Assembly (NCBI GenBank): GCA_028285545.1
Contig: JANQPA010000101.1
Coordinates: forward strand, 124,001-188,000
Reading direction: 5' to 3'
Source: Saprospiraceae bacterium
Lineage (GTDB): Bacteria; Bacteroidota; Bacteroidia; Chitinophagales; Saprospiraceae
DNA: 64,000 bases
The notes below the pieces were generated by a model. That model saw only the letters and a program-made list of their open reading frames with translations. It made no database searches and was not told the DNA's origin. Positions 1-8,840 of the stretch are shown in pieces. A program made the position numbers and the translations under genes. Each line of letters opens with the position of its first letter. Positions within the stretch are counted from its first letter, which is position 1.

Positions 1-310
1 GGAACTGCAAACGGTTCAAGAAAGAGTTCAAAAAGGAGAATTGTCTCCGGTAGAGCAAGAACAAGAAGCTGAAAAACTAAAAGCAAAAGAATTGGCACTT
101 GGCAAACAGCAACAAGACTTGGCAGGTCAGCTGGAAGAGAAACGCCAGACATTGCTAAAGCCAATTTATGACAAAATCAATGAGGCTATAAAAAATGTAG
201 CTAAGGAAAATGGTTATCAGTTTATCTTTGAGCAAGGTGTTCTTCTTTATGCTGAAGATGAGGCTAACGTTACCAATCTTGTAAAAGCTAAACTTGGCAT
301 AGCACCTTGA
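1..310 (+). CDS. OmpH/Skp-family periplasmic chaperone, 3' part
   Basis: The reading frame is open from base 2 to the TGA at 308-310, so the gene begins outside the window and only about the last 100 residues are visible. The visible part is a charged Q/E/K-rich helix followed by a typical OmpH C-terminus (PIYDKINEAIKNVAKENGY, then YQFIFEQGVLLYA). The family consists of periplasmic holdases that escort outer-membrane proteins; in Bacteroidota such genes often sit downstream of bamA. The TTG at 41 is an internal codon, not the start. The stop overlaps the start of murI (TTGA), so the two are probably translationally coupled. Confidence 0.85.
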   Translation, partial: ELQTVQERVQKGELSPVEQEQEAEKLKAKELALGKQQQDLAGQLEEKRQTLLKPIYDKINEAIKNVAKENGYQFIFEQGVLLYAEDEANVTNLVKAKLGIAP

Positions 311-1116
311 GAAAACATTCCTATCAACCTATAGGAATTTTTGATTCTGGCATTGGCGGCCTCACAGTTGCCAATGCCATTATCAGAAAACTTCCCCAGG
401 AACAGATCATTTATTTTGGCGATACAGCTCACGTGCCTTACGGTGATAAATCCGCTGACGCCATCCGCTACTATTGTCTTCGCATCGCAAAATTTTTACT
501 GGAAAAAAACTGTAAGATGATCGTGGTGGCTTGTAATTCAGCCTCCTCTGTAGCCTATCATGTTCTTACGGAATTCTTTAAAGATCAAGCACTCTTCGTT
601 AATGTAGTGGACCCTTTGGTAGAAGCAACAGTGACCAAAGGATATAATAAGGTTGGGGTTATTGCCACAAAAGCAACCACTCAATCAGATGTTTATCCGC
701 GGCAGCTGCGCTCCAGAGCACCAAATATGAAAGTTCAATCATTGGCTACTCCCTTGCTTGCCCCAATGATCGAAGAAGGTTATGTTACCAACAACATTAG
801 TAATGTAATTCTTGAAAATTATTTATCAGATACTCGTTTTACAAATATTGAAGCCATTTTGTTGGCTTGTACCCATTACCCTTTGATTCATTCTAATATT
901 TCAGCCTTCTTTGACCATAAGGTTGATGTTCTTGACTCTACTGATATTGTAGCCGAAGCCGTATTTCAACAATTGAAACGGAATGAATTGCTAAATCATC
1001 AAAAGTGTAATGGACATCAGTTTTTTGTATCTGATTACTCCCTATCTTTTGAAGAAACAACCCGTATTTTTTATAAAGGAGAAATTGATTTGGAGCACTG
1101 TGCGCTTTGGCAATAA
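307..1116 (+). CDS. murI: Glutamate racemase
   Basis: Interconverts L- and D-glutamate, supplying D-Glu for peptidoglycan in the cytoplasm. The 269-residue length is normal. The sequence shows the N-terminal DSGIGGLTV motif (catalytic Asp about residue 13), the first catalytic Cys in VVACNSAS (about C76) and the second in LLACTHYP (about C188). The chosen start is a TTG at 307-309 that overlaps the ompH stop by four bases; no ATG lies in a better place before the DSG motif. It forms an operon with the upstream chaperone gene. The intergenic stretch after it carries a tandem heptamer repeat and no obvious terminator. Confidence 0.95.
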   Translation: MRKHSYQPIGIFDSGIGGLTVANAIIRKLPQEQIIYFGDTAHVPYGDKSADAIRYYCLRIAKFLLEKNCKMIVVACNSASSVAYHVLTEFFKDQALFVNVVDPLVEATVTKGYNKVGVIATKATTQSDVYPRQLRSRAPNMKVQSLATPLLAPMIEEGYVTNNISNVILENYLSDTRFTNIEAILLACTHYPLIHSNISAFFDHKVDVLDSTDIVAEAVFQQLKRNELLNHQKCNGHQFFVSDYSLSFEETTRIFYKGEIDLEHCALWQ

Positions 1117-1122
1117 AAATAG

Positions 1123-1202
1123 TTCCGTGTTCCGCCTACCTACGTTTTACTTCGGTAGGTAAATGTTCCGTGTTCCGTGTTCCGTGTTCCGTGTTCCGTG
1201 TT
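1123..1202 (+). repeat. Tandem heptamer repeat (TGTTCCG)n with a short hairpin
   Basis: Bases 1164-1198 are five perfect copies of TGTTCCG followed by TGTT. A shorter run of the same unit lies at 1123-1134. Between them CCTACC (1135-1140) and GGTAGG (1154-1159) can pair. The reverse complement of the unit (CACACGGAAC) appears again at 1325-1334, just before the end of trmB. The array fills most of the 245-base gap between the convergent genes murI and trmB. No coding frame is evident. It may act as a transcript 3' end or be an intergenic repeat family of this genome. Confidence 0.8.
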
Positions 1203-1361
1203 TAAGTGATTGCTTTCTAAAGGTATAGTTGCTTATTGGAGTTTTTTTTGCACGCAACCACCTTCGGTCGTCAGGTACCAAAAAAATTTCAAATAACAGA
1301 GAACCTTAAAATTTTAAAACACTTCACACGGAACAAGGAACCGAGGAACTATGGAACCCTA

Positions 1362-2054
1362 CTAATGAATAGTAAACCGTACATATTTTATCGTCTTTCT
1401 CGCCTCTAAGTGCATTTTCTCATAATAAGTTTTGGTTTCCAATTCAGGGAAAGGTAATTCTTTGGAATAAATATCATCATCCTGATAAAGAATGTTTACC
1501 TCTTCATCTGCCTGTAAGACCTCTAGCGTAAATTCGTATAGGTTAGGTTCATCAGTTTTGAGGTGGACCAAACCACCCGGTTTCAAAATTTGGCGATAGG
1601 CTTTTAAAAAATTAGGAGCGGTGAGTCGACGATTCGCTTTGCTTTTTCGAAGGAAGGGGTCCGGGAAGGTGATCCAAATTTCATCCACTTCAGATGATTC
1701 AAAAAACAGTGCAATCTGTTCGATACGAGTTCGCAAAAAAGCTACATTATGGAGCTCTTCTCTAATAGCTGTTCGGGCGCCCTTCCATATTCTGGCACCT
1801 TTGACATCTACACCAATAAAATTTTGATTAGGATATCGTCTGGCCAAATCAAGGGTATATTCTCCTCGTCCACAAGCCAATTCCAGGGTAATGGTATCAT
1901 CATTTTGAAAATGATCACTCCTCCACTTCCCCTTCATCTCTACCTCTTCACCATTCATTCCAGTCAATTGTGGATGTTTGGGATCATAATTCTGGTAAAC
2001 GTTTGGAAAAGTTAATAATTCTGCAAATTTCTGTAGCTTATTTCGCTTACTCAT
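1362..2054 (-). CDS. trmB: tRNA (guanine-46-N7)-methyltransferase
   Basis: Methylates N7 of G46 in the variable loop of tRNAs using S-adenosylmethionine. The 230-residue protein has the SAM-binding motif LELACGRGEYTLDLA (about residues 57-71), the acidic strand end FIGVDVKG, and the family signature TFPDPF with a downstream NRRLT segment that contacts tRNA. Start is the ATG at 2052-2054. It is convergent with murI and divergent from the membrane hydrolase gene, so it is probably its own transcription unit. The leader contains the short direct repeat AGGTAAAAAG twice (2081-2090 and 2095-2104). Confidence 0.95.
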   Translation of the reverse strand: MSKRNKLQKFAELLTFPNVYQNYDPKHPQLTGMNGEEVEMKGKWRSDHFQNDDTITLELACGRGEYTLDLARRYPNQNFIGVDVKGARIWKGARTAIREELHNVAFLRTRIEQIALFFESSEVDEIWITFPDPFLRKSKANRRLTAPNFLKAYRQILKPGGLVHLKTDEPNLYEFTLEVLQADEEVNILYQDDDIYSKELPFPELETKTYYEKMHLEARKTIKYVRFTIH

Positions 2055-2169
2055 ATAACGGTTTTCTTTTTAAGGCCAAAAGGTAAAAAGTAGAAGGTAA
2101 AAAGACAAATTCTCTAGTAGTAACTAATTTACTATCTTGTTGCACAGCCTAATTCAAACCTACACCCAT

Positions 2170-4407
2170 ATGAATCAATCGCTGCCCTATCAACTAATCC
2201 GTTTTAGCTTTTTGGCCATTACCTTAATAATTTTTGGAGTTTTTGGCTTCCATTATCTAACAGGAATACCTCCTATATTAATGACCATAGCTGGAATGTT
2301 AATCGGTGGTATTGCCTTTTTTTTATCTCAATTTATCATTCATTTTTTATTAAAATGGCTCCATAAGGTGCCCATTACCTTTTTAGCTATTCTCTTGTCC
2401 ATGATTTTCACCTTATGGTTTGCCAAGTGGATGGGCTTTGGCATGCCAAATTTTGTTTATTACCGAGCAGCCTTGATATTAATTTTATTAAGTTTATTGG
2501 CAGCGATCTGTTTTGATAATAGAAAACGAATCCATTGGATGATTTCCAGTCTTGGAATTATTAGTCCCTTTCTATTTATGGCTTGGGGGATATACTGGCT
2601 CCTTCAGGAAGGCAAAGATCCTTATGCCAAAGATTTAAGGCCTCCCTACATACCAGAAAATATTACTCAGCTATCAACTCTTGGGCTTACAAATCCTGCA
2701 AACCCGGGTAGCTTCTCTTTTGAACACTTTACATATGGAAGTGGTGATGACAAGCAAAGAAAAGAATATGAATCAGAGGTAAGATTTAAGACATCCACCG
2801 TAGATGCCAGCCTATTACTTCCGGAATGGAAAGGAAAAAAGAAAAAATGGAGGGAACGATACTGGGGCTTCGGAGTGAAAAAATTCCCTATAAATGGAAG
2901 AGTTCATTTGCCTCAAGGTTCAGGTCCTTTTCCTATAGTTTTAATGGTTCATGGGAATCATAGCATGATTGATTACTCTGATGGGGGATATGCCTATTTG
3001 GGCGAATTATTGGCAAGCCGAGGCATGATTGCCGTCTCAGTAGATGAAAATTTCATCAATGGTCATTGGTCAGGAGATTTTCGTGGCAGAGAAATGCCTA
3101 CTCGAGCCTGGTTACTGCTCAAACACCTGGAACAGTGGAATAATTGGAACAAAAGCCCTGAACATGAGCTGTTTGGAAAAGTAAACATGGATCAAATTAT
3201 GCTGATCGGGCATTCCAGGGGAGGGGAGGCTGTTTCAATAGCTGCCGCTTTTAATAAGCTTCCTTATTATCCAGATAATGCTAAGTTGGCCTTTGATTTT
3301 AATTTTGGAATCAAAGGAATCGTCTCTATTGCACCTACCGATTATCGTTATCATCGACAAATTAAGTTGGAAAATGTAAATTATCTTTCTCTCCAGGGAG
3401 CCTACGATGCCGATGAAACCAGTTTCTGGGGCATGCGTCCCTTTCGTCGTTTAAAGTTTACGGATGACAAAGAGTGGTTCAAGGCTGGAGTTTATATTCA
3501 TAAAGCTAATCATGGGCAATTTAATTCAACCTGGGGACGCGCTGATTTTGGTGCACCAGGAAAATGGTTTTTAAATACCCAACCACTTATCAAAGGTGAA
3601 GATCAAAGAGAAGTAGCCAAAGTTTTTATTAGTGCTTTTGCCGAAGCGGCATTGAAAAAAAATAATGAATACCTTTCTCTTTTCAGTAATGTAAATTATG
3701 GCCGAAATTGGTTGCCGGATAATTATTATCTCACACATTTTCAGGATAACCGAGATTCTATTTTCCAAAATTTTGAAGAGGATATTCATTTGGCAAAAGG
3801 TAGAAATAATATTAAAATAAGTACTGCAAACCTAAAAATTTGGCGAGAAGAAAACCTGGGTACTCGAGGTGGTGGCAGTCAAGAGAATAATGCTGTAGTT
3901 TTAGGTTGGGATTATGGAAAAGAGCTCAACTCGGACTCTTTAGCCAGTTATACTCTTCAATTTCCAGATTCCACTCTTCTGAAATTAGACTCTACAGATC
4001 AATTACTGATTTCTTTAGCCTCAGGTAATTATAAATCTTTGGATAAATTTAGAGCGAAAAAAAAGGAACAATCTTCATCAGAAAATAAAGAACCCAAAAG
4101 GAAGGAACCTTTTTTAGATTTCCATCTTGTTTTAAAAGATTCGTCCGGAGGAATTGCCAAACTTAAGCTTAGAAATATTAAAGAGATTGCCCCTCCATTA
4201 AAGGTGCAATTTATGAAACTAAAGTCCTACGGAGAAAAACGGATCGGCAAGCCTTGGGAAGTGCACCTTGAATCCTTTGCACTGCCCTTAAATACTTTTG
4301 AACAAGCAAACAATTTTAATTTAATGGAGATTCAAGAAATTCAATTGGTTTTTGATGTATGTCCGTATGGGGTAATTGTAGTAGATGAATTAGGCGTTTC
4401 AAGATGA
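2170..4407 (+). CDS. Membrane-anchored alpha/beta hydrolase
   Basis: About 745 residues. The first ~150 residues contain four or five hydrophobic segments, then comes an alpha/beta-hydrolase core of the chlorophyllase/PAF-acetylhydrolase type: oxyanion region VLMVHGNHSM, nucleophile elbow GHSRGGEA (Ser about residue 348) and a later ANHGQFN segment that may hold the catalytic His. The C-terminal ~200 residues are beta-rich with a lysine-rich insert and are not assigned. An upstream in-frame TTG at 2137 would add 11 residues; the ATG at 2170 fits the hydrophobic N-terminus better. The substrate is unknown. The last 67 bases overlap the 3' end of the opposite-strand hydrolase gene. Confidence 0.8.
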   Translation: MNQSLPYQLIRFSFLAITLIIFGVFGFHYLTGIPPILMTIAGMLIGGIAFFLSQFIIHFLLKWLHKVPITFLAILLSMIFTLWFAKWMGFGMPNFVYYRAALILILLSLLAAICFDNRKRIHWMISSLGIISPFLFMAWGIYWLLQEGKDPYAKDLRPPYIPENITQLSTLGLTNPANPGSFSFEHFTYGSGDDKQRKEYESEVRFKTSTVDASLLLPEWKGKKKKWRERYWGFGVKKFPINGRVHLPQGSGPFPIVLMVHGNHSMIDYSDGGYAYLGELLASRGMIAVSVDENFINGHWSGDFRGREMPTRAWLLLKHLEQWNNWNKSPEHELFGKVNMDQIMLIGHSRGGEAVSIAAAFNKLPYYPDNAKLAFDFNFGIKGIVSIAPTDYRYHRQIKLENVNYLSLQGAYDADETSFWGMRPFRRLKFTDDKEWFKAGVYIHKANHGQFNSTWGRADFGAPGKWFLNTQPLIKGEDQREVAKVFISAFAEAALKKNNEYLSLFSNVNYGRNWLPDNYYLTHFQDNRDSIFQNFEEDIHLAKGRNNIKISTANLKIWREENLGTRGGGSQENNAVVLGWDYGKELNSDSLASYTLQFPDSTLLKLDSTDQLLISLASGNYKSLDKFRAKKKEQSSSENKEPKRKEPFLDFHLVLKDSSGGIAKLKLRNIKEIAPPLKVQFMKLKSYGEKRIGKPWEVHLESFALPLNTFEQANNFNLMEIQEIQLVFDVCPYGVIVVDELGVSR

Positions 4408-5240
4408 GAAGGATTTAAATCTAATAAAATTTGATCTAGATACTGCTGATATTCAATATACGCGTTAAGGCCACGATGGCGGCCACCAGGAATGGTAAGG
4501 AAATTTTTTTCGGCAGAAAGGTTTGGTTTAATGGCTGCTGCTGAAGAATAAGGCACGATTTCGTCTTCGGTGCCATGAAAAACATATACAGGGATGTTTA
4601 CCTTAGCCAAATAAGAATTCAAGGGAAATTTTGATTTCAGGGGGAAGGGAAGAAACAAAAAGGGAGCCTGACGTTCAAGCACATCCTGCATGCTGTAATA
4701 AGGTGTTTCTAGTAACAACATTGCCGCTTTATGTTCGGAAGCCAAAAAGGTAGCAATACCTGTCCCTAATGATCGACCGTAAATATATATTTGCTCAGCT
4801 TCGTACCGATTTGTCAAATAATCATAAGCTGCTTCGGCATCTTTATAAAGCCCTTTTTCAGTTGGCCTTCCCTCACTTTTTCCATATCCTCTATAATCAA
4901 TAGCCAGAAAATCAAAGCCTCGTTGAGTAAAATCTATATGATGTTGAGCCCAGCGTTGCAAATTGTCACTGTTTCCGTGAAGGTAAAGGATCACCTTTTT
5001 TTCTGTGGTACTTTCGGGCTGCCCTTTCATAAAAAGAGCATTTATTTTTTGCTGATCCTGTGTTTCGATCCATAATTCTGTGAAGGGGGCAGCAAATTGA
5101 AAAGCGTAATTCTTTGCTAATCGTTTGGGCTGGAAAACAATAAAATCCTGAAACACATATATTCCTATGTGCAGCACGAGAAATGTCAGACCAATTACGG
5201 CCAAAAACCGAAGGCCATTTTTTATCAACTTCTTTGTCAT
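4341..5240 (-). CDS. Alpha/beta hydrolase, Bem46/serine-aminopeptidase-like, membrane anchored
   Basis: 299 residues. One N-terminal transmembrane segment (about residues 10-30) is followed by an S33/Bem46-type hydrolase: VILYLHGNSDN (oxyanion), FLAIDYRGYGKSEG, nucleophile elbow GRSLGTGIA (Ser about 157), HGTEDEIVPY with the catalytic Asp, and GGRHRGL with the His. The triad is complete, so it should be active; the substrate cannot be read from the sequence. It is convergent with, and overlaps by 67 bases, the other alpha/beta hydrolase gene, so each 3' end is coding on both strands. The extra ~25 residues after the family core (rich in S/T) are what creates the overlap. Confidence 0.85.
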   Translation of the reverse strand: MTKKLIKNGLRFLAVIGLTFLVLHIGIYVFQDFIVFQPKRLAKNYAFQFAAPFTELWIETQDQQKINALFMKGQPESTTEKKVILYLHGNSDNLQRWAQHHIDFTQRGFDFLAIDYRGYGKSEGRPTEKGLYKDAEAAYDYLTNRYEAEQIYIYGRSLGTGIATFLASEHKAAMLLLETPYYSMQDVLERQAPFLFLPFPLKSKFPLNSYLAKVNIPVYVFHGTEDEIVPYSSAAAIKPNLSAEKNFLTIPGGRHRGLNAYIEYQQYLDQILLDLNPSHLETPNSSTTITPYGHTSKTN

Positions 5241-5265
5241 TCCTTATTTATCGTCAATTGTATTA

Positions 5266-5273
5266 CAAAAATA
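5266..5273 (-). promoter_or_regulatory. Candidate -7 box of the minus-strand hydrolase
   Basis: On the minus strand the bases read TATTTTTG, matching the Bacteroidota TAnnTTTG element, 26 bases upstream of the ATG at 5240. No convincing -33 TTTG was found at the usual spacing. Confidence 0.4.
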
Positions 5274-5479
5274 GACTTCTCTTGAAAAATGGGCCATTCC
5301 ACTTAATCAATTAACGTTATAAATTATTTATATTAAGTACTTTATTGCAGAAAGCAAAAGATAAAATGAAGTCAATCTTTCAATTTTTATTTTTATTATC
5401 TAATAACAGATTTCTAGCTCCAATTATTTTCTTTTTGCATTTCACTTTCAAGTTGCTACATTTTTTAAACAAAATAAAC

Positions 5480-6910
5480 ATGAAAAAGTATATCCTACTC
5501 CTTATTTATGCCTTCTCTTTAGGCTTTTCGGGCCTGAATGCACAAGTTGTCTCCTTTACAGAAGAGATTCAACTCAGAACTGAAGCGGGATATGACATAA
5601 TAGGAGAATTGCATGGAAACACTCTTTTGTTCAAAGATCGAACCAATGAATTTGAAATTCAGGCCTTTAATGAAAGAATGAAGGAGCTTTGGACTAAAAA
5701 GATTAAATTGGATAAACGATCGGCTCAGGTTTTAGGGATAGTAAGCGACAATGATAAGTTTACAATCATTTATCGCTTTCGGGATAAAGGCGAAACCATC
5801 ATAAAAGCGCATCGATATGATCCGGGAGCCAACCTAATAGATTCTACGGTTGTCAAAAATTATGGAAAACTCTTTTTTACACCGGATTTTGAAATGGACC
5901 TCTCTGATGACGAAAGCAAATTATTGATTTATTACATCGACAAACAAACACAGCTTAAGGCTGCTTCTTTTGATATACTAAATATGAAGCTGCTTTGGGA
6001 TCGGGAAATTGAACTAGAAGAATTTAATAATATTAGAGACTATGTTTATTTTCTTACCAATAACAAAGGGGACCTAATCTATGTAATTGAAAGAGATAAC
6101 ATGCTTTCAAAAAGGGAGGACCACCACTTTACGGTGTATTATTATGGAGGAAACTCTACCATGATTCAGCGATATCAAGTCCCTCTGGAAGAAAAACTCA
6201 CCTATGATGTCGCTTTCGAATATGACAATGTTAACAACAGTATTGTTGGTTTAGGGCTTTATTCAGAAAAAAATATGACTCGGGCATTGGGATACTTTTC
6301 TTTATTTGTACCAACAAACCCAAGTCAGCGATACAAATTAAATTTCCAAAAATTTGACGATGAATTCGTCTCTAACCTATTGGGTAAAGATGTAACTACT
6401 AATAAAGGCTTACAGGAATGTAGTATTCAGGAGGTAGTACTCCGGCAGGATGGAGGAGTATTATTGATTGGCGAGATGAATCGGCAGTTTGAAAGACGCC
6501 TGGCCAGTTCCGGAAGGGTAGTAATGGATAGTTATAGTCGCTTTATAATCGATTATTATTATGACGATATATTCATCATCTCAATACATCCGAATGGAAA
6601 AGACCACTGGCAGGAGATTTTGTATAAAAAACAGTATTCCCAAGATGACAGAGCTGTATTTTCATCCTTTTTCTTATTCAAAAACCCCACTCAACTGAGG
6701 TTTTTATTTAATGATGAGATTCGTCCTGAAAATACGGTAAGTGAATATATCCTTAATGGAAATGGCAAATTAGATAGAAGAAGTGTCCTCAATACTCAAA
6801 ACCTCAAATTGCGCCTGCGTTTCAGGGATGCGGTACAGGTTGATTTTAATGAAGTCGTTATTCCAAGTGAAAGAAGAAACCGATTGCGTTTGGTGAAGAT
6901 CGAATATTAG
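5480..6910 (+). CDS. Secreted protein of unknown function
   Basis: About 476 residues from the ATG at 5480. This start gives a clean signal peptide (MKKYILLLIYAFSLGFSG, cleavage near NAQ). An upstream in-frame TTG (5345) and ATG (5369) would add 38-45 hydrophobic residues and are less likely. The mature part is beta-rich with many short strands and Asp/Asn turns, suggesting a propeller-like or all-beta fold; I recognise no catalytic motif. The Tyr/Asp run IIDYYYDDIF lies near residue 360. It appears monocistronic; a long hairpin separates it from the next gene. A homologue search is needed for any function. Confidence 0.75.
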   Translation: MKKYILLLIYAFSLGFSGLNAQVVSFTEEIQLRTEAGYDIIGELHGNTLLFKDRTNEFEIQAFNERMKELWTKKIKLDKRSAQVLGIVSDNDKFTIIYRFRDKGETIIKAHRYDPGANLIDSTVVKNYGKLFFTPDFEMDLSDDESKLLIYYIDKQTQLKAASFDILNMKLLWDREIELEEFNNIRDYVYFLTNNKGDLIYVIERDNMLSKREDHHFTVYYYGGNSTMIQRYQVPLEEKLTYDVAFEYDNVNNSIVGLGLYSEKNMTRALGYFSLFVPTNPSQRYKLNFQKFDDEFVSNLLGKDVTTNKGLQECSIQEVVLRQDGGVLLIGEMNRQFERRLASSGRVVMDSYSRFIIDYYYDDIFIISIHPNGKDHWQEILYKKQYSQDDRAVFSSFFLFKNPTQLRFLFNDEIRPENTVSEYILNGNGKLDRRSVLNTQNLKLRLRFRDAVQVDFNEVVIPSERRNRLRLVKIEY

Positions 6911-6965
6911 TATTACATTTCGCCTGGATTGGTATTTCATTGAACAACCCGGGCGAAATGCAATA
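6911..6965. repeat. Inverted repeat between the secreted-protein gene and the cyclodeaminase gene
   Basis: TATTACATTTCGCC (6911-6924) pairs with GGCGAAATGCAATA (6952-6965) with one mismatch, leaving a 27-base loop. The right arm ends two bases before the ATG at 6968, and there is no T-tract. It could be a weak transcript end or a structure that limits translation of the downstream gene. Confidence 0.55.
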
Positions 6966-6967
6966 TT

Positions 6968-7912
6968 ATGATACAGATTAATGACCAACAACTAGAACAG
7001 CAGCTTACTTTCCCACATCTGGTACCTGCTCTCAGAAAGGCTTTTAGTGAAGATATTACCGTCCCCCTTCGGCATCATCACAATTTTAAAAACCCTAAGG
7101 AAGGCATTCAATCCACCTTATTGCTTATGCCAGCCTGGAAAGCTGGCGACTTTTTGGGAGTCAAGCTAGTCCTTGTTTCTCCTAATAATGCCAAATATGA
7201 CCTACCTACCATCCAGGGCCAATATCTTCTTTTTGATGCCCATAAAGGACAACAACTTGCTCAAATGGATGCCAAAATTCTTACCAACCGAAGAACGGCA
7301 GCTGCCTCTGCTTTAGCTTCTTTGTTTTTATCCAGAAAAAATAGTCGCAAACTTTTAATGATTGGAACGGGTTCTCTTTCTCCACATTTAATTGAGGCTC
7401 ATGCTACCGTACGCCCTATTGAAAAAGTTTGGATCTGGGGACGCAATTATTCAAAAGCTCAGGCCCTGGCTCAAAAATTAAACAGCCCGAAACTTCAGGT
7501 TGAAGCGGTCGAAGATCAAAAAAAAGTAATTCCGGAGGCTGATATCATTTCCTGTGCCACACTTAGTAAAGAAGCATTGGTTTTTGGCTCCTTGCTGAGA
7601 GAAGGGCAACATATTGATCTTGTAGGATCTTATTTACCAAACACTCGGGAAGCCGACGACCAATCTATTAGCCGGTCCAGTATTTTTGTAGATAACATCG
7701 AAGGTGCTCCCAAAGAAAGTGGTGATTTGGCCATTCCTCTCCAAAATGGTCTTATTGCACTTTCCGATATAAAGGGAGATTTATTTGATTTATGTCGAAA
7801 CAAAATTGAAGGCAGAAAATCTGATGAAGAAATCACACTATTTAAATCCGTAGGTCATGCCCTGGAGGATTTAGCCGCAGCCATTTTAGCCTATCAATTT
7901 ATTTCTAAATAA
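6968..7912 (+). CDS. Ornithine cyclodeaminase / mu-crystallin family protein
   Basis: 314 residues, the normal length. The family includes ornithine cyclodeaminase, alanine dehydrogenase and delta1-pyrroline-2-carboxylate/ketimine reductases, all NAD(P)-dependent. Visible features are the conserved LTNRRTAAASALAS segment (substrate Arg/Lys region, about 104-117) and a Rossmann glycine motif LMIGTGSLSPHLIEA (about 130-144), which has S instead of the usual Q/A after the third Gly. SPNNAKYDLPT near the start is also family-like. The exact substrate cannot be chosen. The stop codon is part of a strong terminator hairpin, so the transcript ends here. Confidence 0.8.
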   Translation: MIQINDQQLEQQLTFPHLVPALRKAFSEDITVPLRHHHNFKNPKEGIQSTLLLMPAWKAGDFLGVKLVLVSPNNAKYDLPTIQGQYLLFDAHKGQQLAQMDAKILTNRRTAAASALASLFLSRKNSRKLLMIGTGSLSPHLIEAHATVRPIEKVWIWGRNYSKAQALAQKLNSPKLQVEAVEDQKKVIPEADIISCATLSKEALVFGSLLREGQHIDLVGSYLPNTREADDQSISRSSIFVDNIEGAPKESGDLAIPLQNGLIALSDIKGDLFDLCRNKIEGRKSDEEITLFKSVGHALEDLAAAILAYQFISK

Positions 7913-7950
7913 GATTTTGTGCTGCTGTACTCCAGCAGCACAAAATCTTA
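7910..7950 (+). terminator. Rho-independent terminator after the cyclodeaminase gene
   Basis: An 18-bp perfect stem, TAAGATTTTGTGCTGCTG (7910-7927) and its complement at 7933-7950, encloses a five-base loop and is followed by TTTATTC. The left arm starts with the stop codon itself. The A-rich 5' side and T-rich 3' side also allow termination from the other direction. Confidence 0.85.
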
Positions 7951-7970
7951 TTTATTCTTCAATAATTTTC

Positions 7971-7978
7971 TATTTTTG
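7971..7978 (+). promoter_or_regulatory. Candidate promoter -7 box of dapD
   Basis: TATTTTTG matches TAnnTTTG and lies 20 bases before the ATG at 7999, directly after the upstream terminator. The -33 element is not clear. Confidence 0.5.
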
Positions 7979-7998
7979 CGGCAAACAAAACGAGCTCC

Positions 7999-8817
7999 AT
8001 GGAAGCCTTAAAATCAACTATCGAAAAAGCATGGGAAGACCGGACCTTAATTGAAGAATCTTCCACTCAAGAAGCTATCCGTTCCGTAATGGAATTATTG
8101 GACAAAGGGAAAGTCAGGGTTGCTGAACCCTCAGAAGATGGCACCTGGAAAGTAAATGACTGGATCAAGAAAGCGGTAGTGCTTTATTTTCCCATCCAGA
8201 AAATGAAAACCATTGAAGTTCCTCCTTTCGAATTCCACGATAAAATTCCACTTAAAAAAGATTTTGCTAGCCAGGGAGTAAGGGTGGTTCCACATGCCAT
8301 TGCTCGCTACGGTGCCTTTTTGGAAAAAGGCGTAATTATGATGCCCAGCTACGTAAACCTTGGTGCCTGGGTAGGTAGCGGAACCATGGTCGATACCTGG
8401 GCTACTGTAGGTTCATGTGCTCAAATAGGCAGAAATGTACATTTGAGCGGCGGAGTAGGAATTGGAGGAGTGTTAGAACCATTACAAGCTACTCCCACCA
8501 TTATTGAAGACAACTGTTTCATTGGTTCCAGATGCATTGTGGTAGAAGGAGTACGGGTTGAAAAAGAAGCCGTTCTGGGAGCCAATGTAGTATTGACTAA
8601 ATCTACTCGCATTATTGATGTAACGGGTGATAAGGAAGTCGTTTACCGCGGTCAGGTTCCTGCTCGATCCGTAGTCATTCCAGGGTCTTACACTAAAGAA
8701 TTTCCTGCCGGCAATTATCAGGTTTCCTGTGCTTTGATAATTGGAAAAAGAAAAGAAAGTACTGATAAGAAAGTTTCACTAAATAATGCCCTTCGCGATT
8801 ATGATGTAGCAGTGTAA
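7999..8817 (+). CDS. dapD: 2,3,4,5-tetrahydropyridine-2,6-dicarboxylate N-succinyltransferase
   Basis: Catalyses the succinyl-CoA-dependent step of the succinylase branch of lysine/diaminopimelate synthesis in the cytoplasm. The 272-residue length is standard. An N-terminal helical region (IEKAWEDRTLIEESS) precedes a left-handed beta-helix of hexapeptide repeats with the family stretches MPSYVNLGAWVGSGTMVDTW, VGSCAQIGRNVHLSGGVGIG and EDNCFIGSRCIVVEGV. The C-terminus (CALIIGKRKESTDKKVSLN) also fits DapD. It has its own promoter candidate and is separated from pth by an inverted-repeat leader. Confidence 0.97.
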   Translation: MEALKSTIEKAWEDRTLIEESSTQEAIRSVMELLDKGKVRVAEPSEDGTWKVNDWIKKAVVLYFPIQKMKTIEVPPFEFHDKIPLKKDFASQGVRVVPHAIARYGAFLEKGVIMMPSYVNLGAWVGSGTMVDTWATVGSCAQIGRNVHLSGGVGIGGVLEPLQATPTIIEDNCFIGSRCIVVEGVRVEKEAVLGANVVLTKSTRIIDVTGDKEVVYRGQVPARSVVIPGSYTKEFPAGNYQVSCALIIGKRKESTDKKVSLNNALRDYDVAV

Positions 8818-8840
8818 GAAACTTTTTGGTTTAGTTCTTA

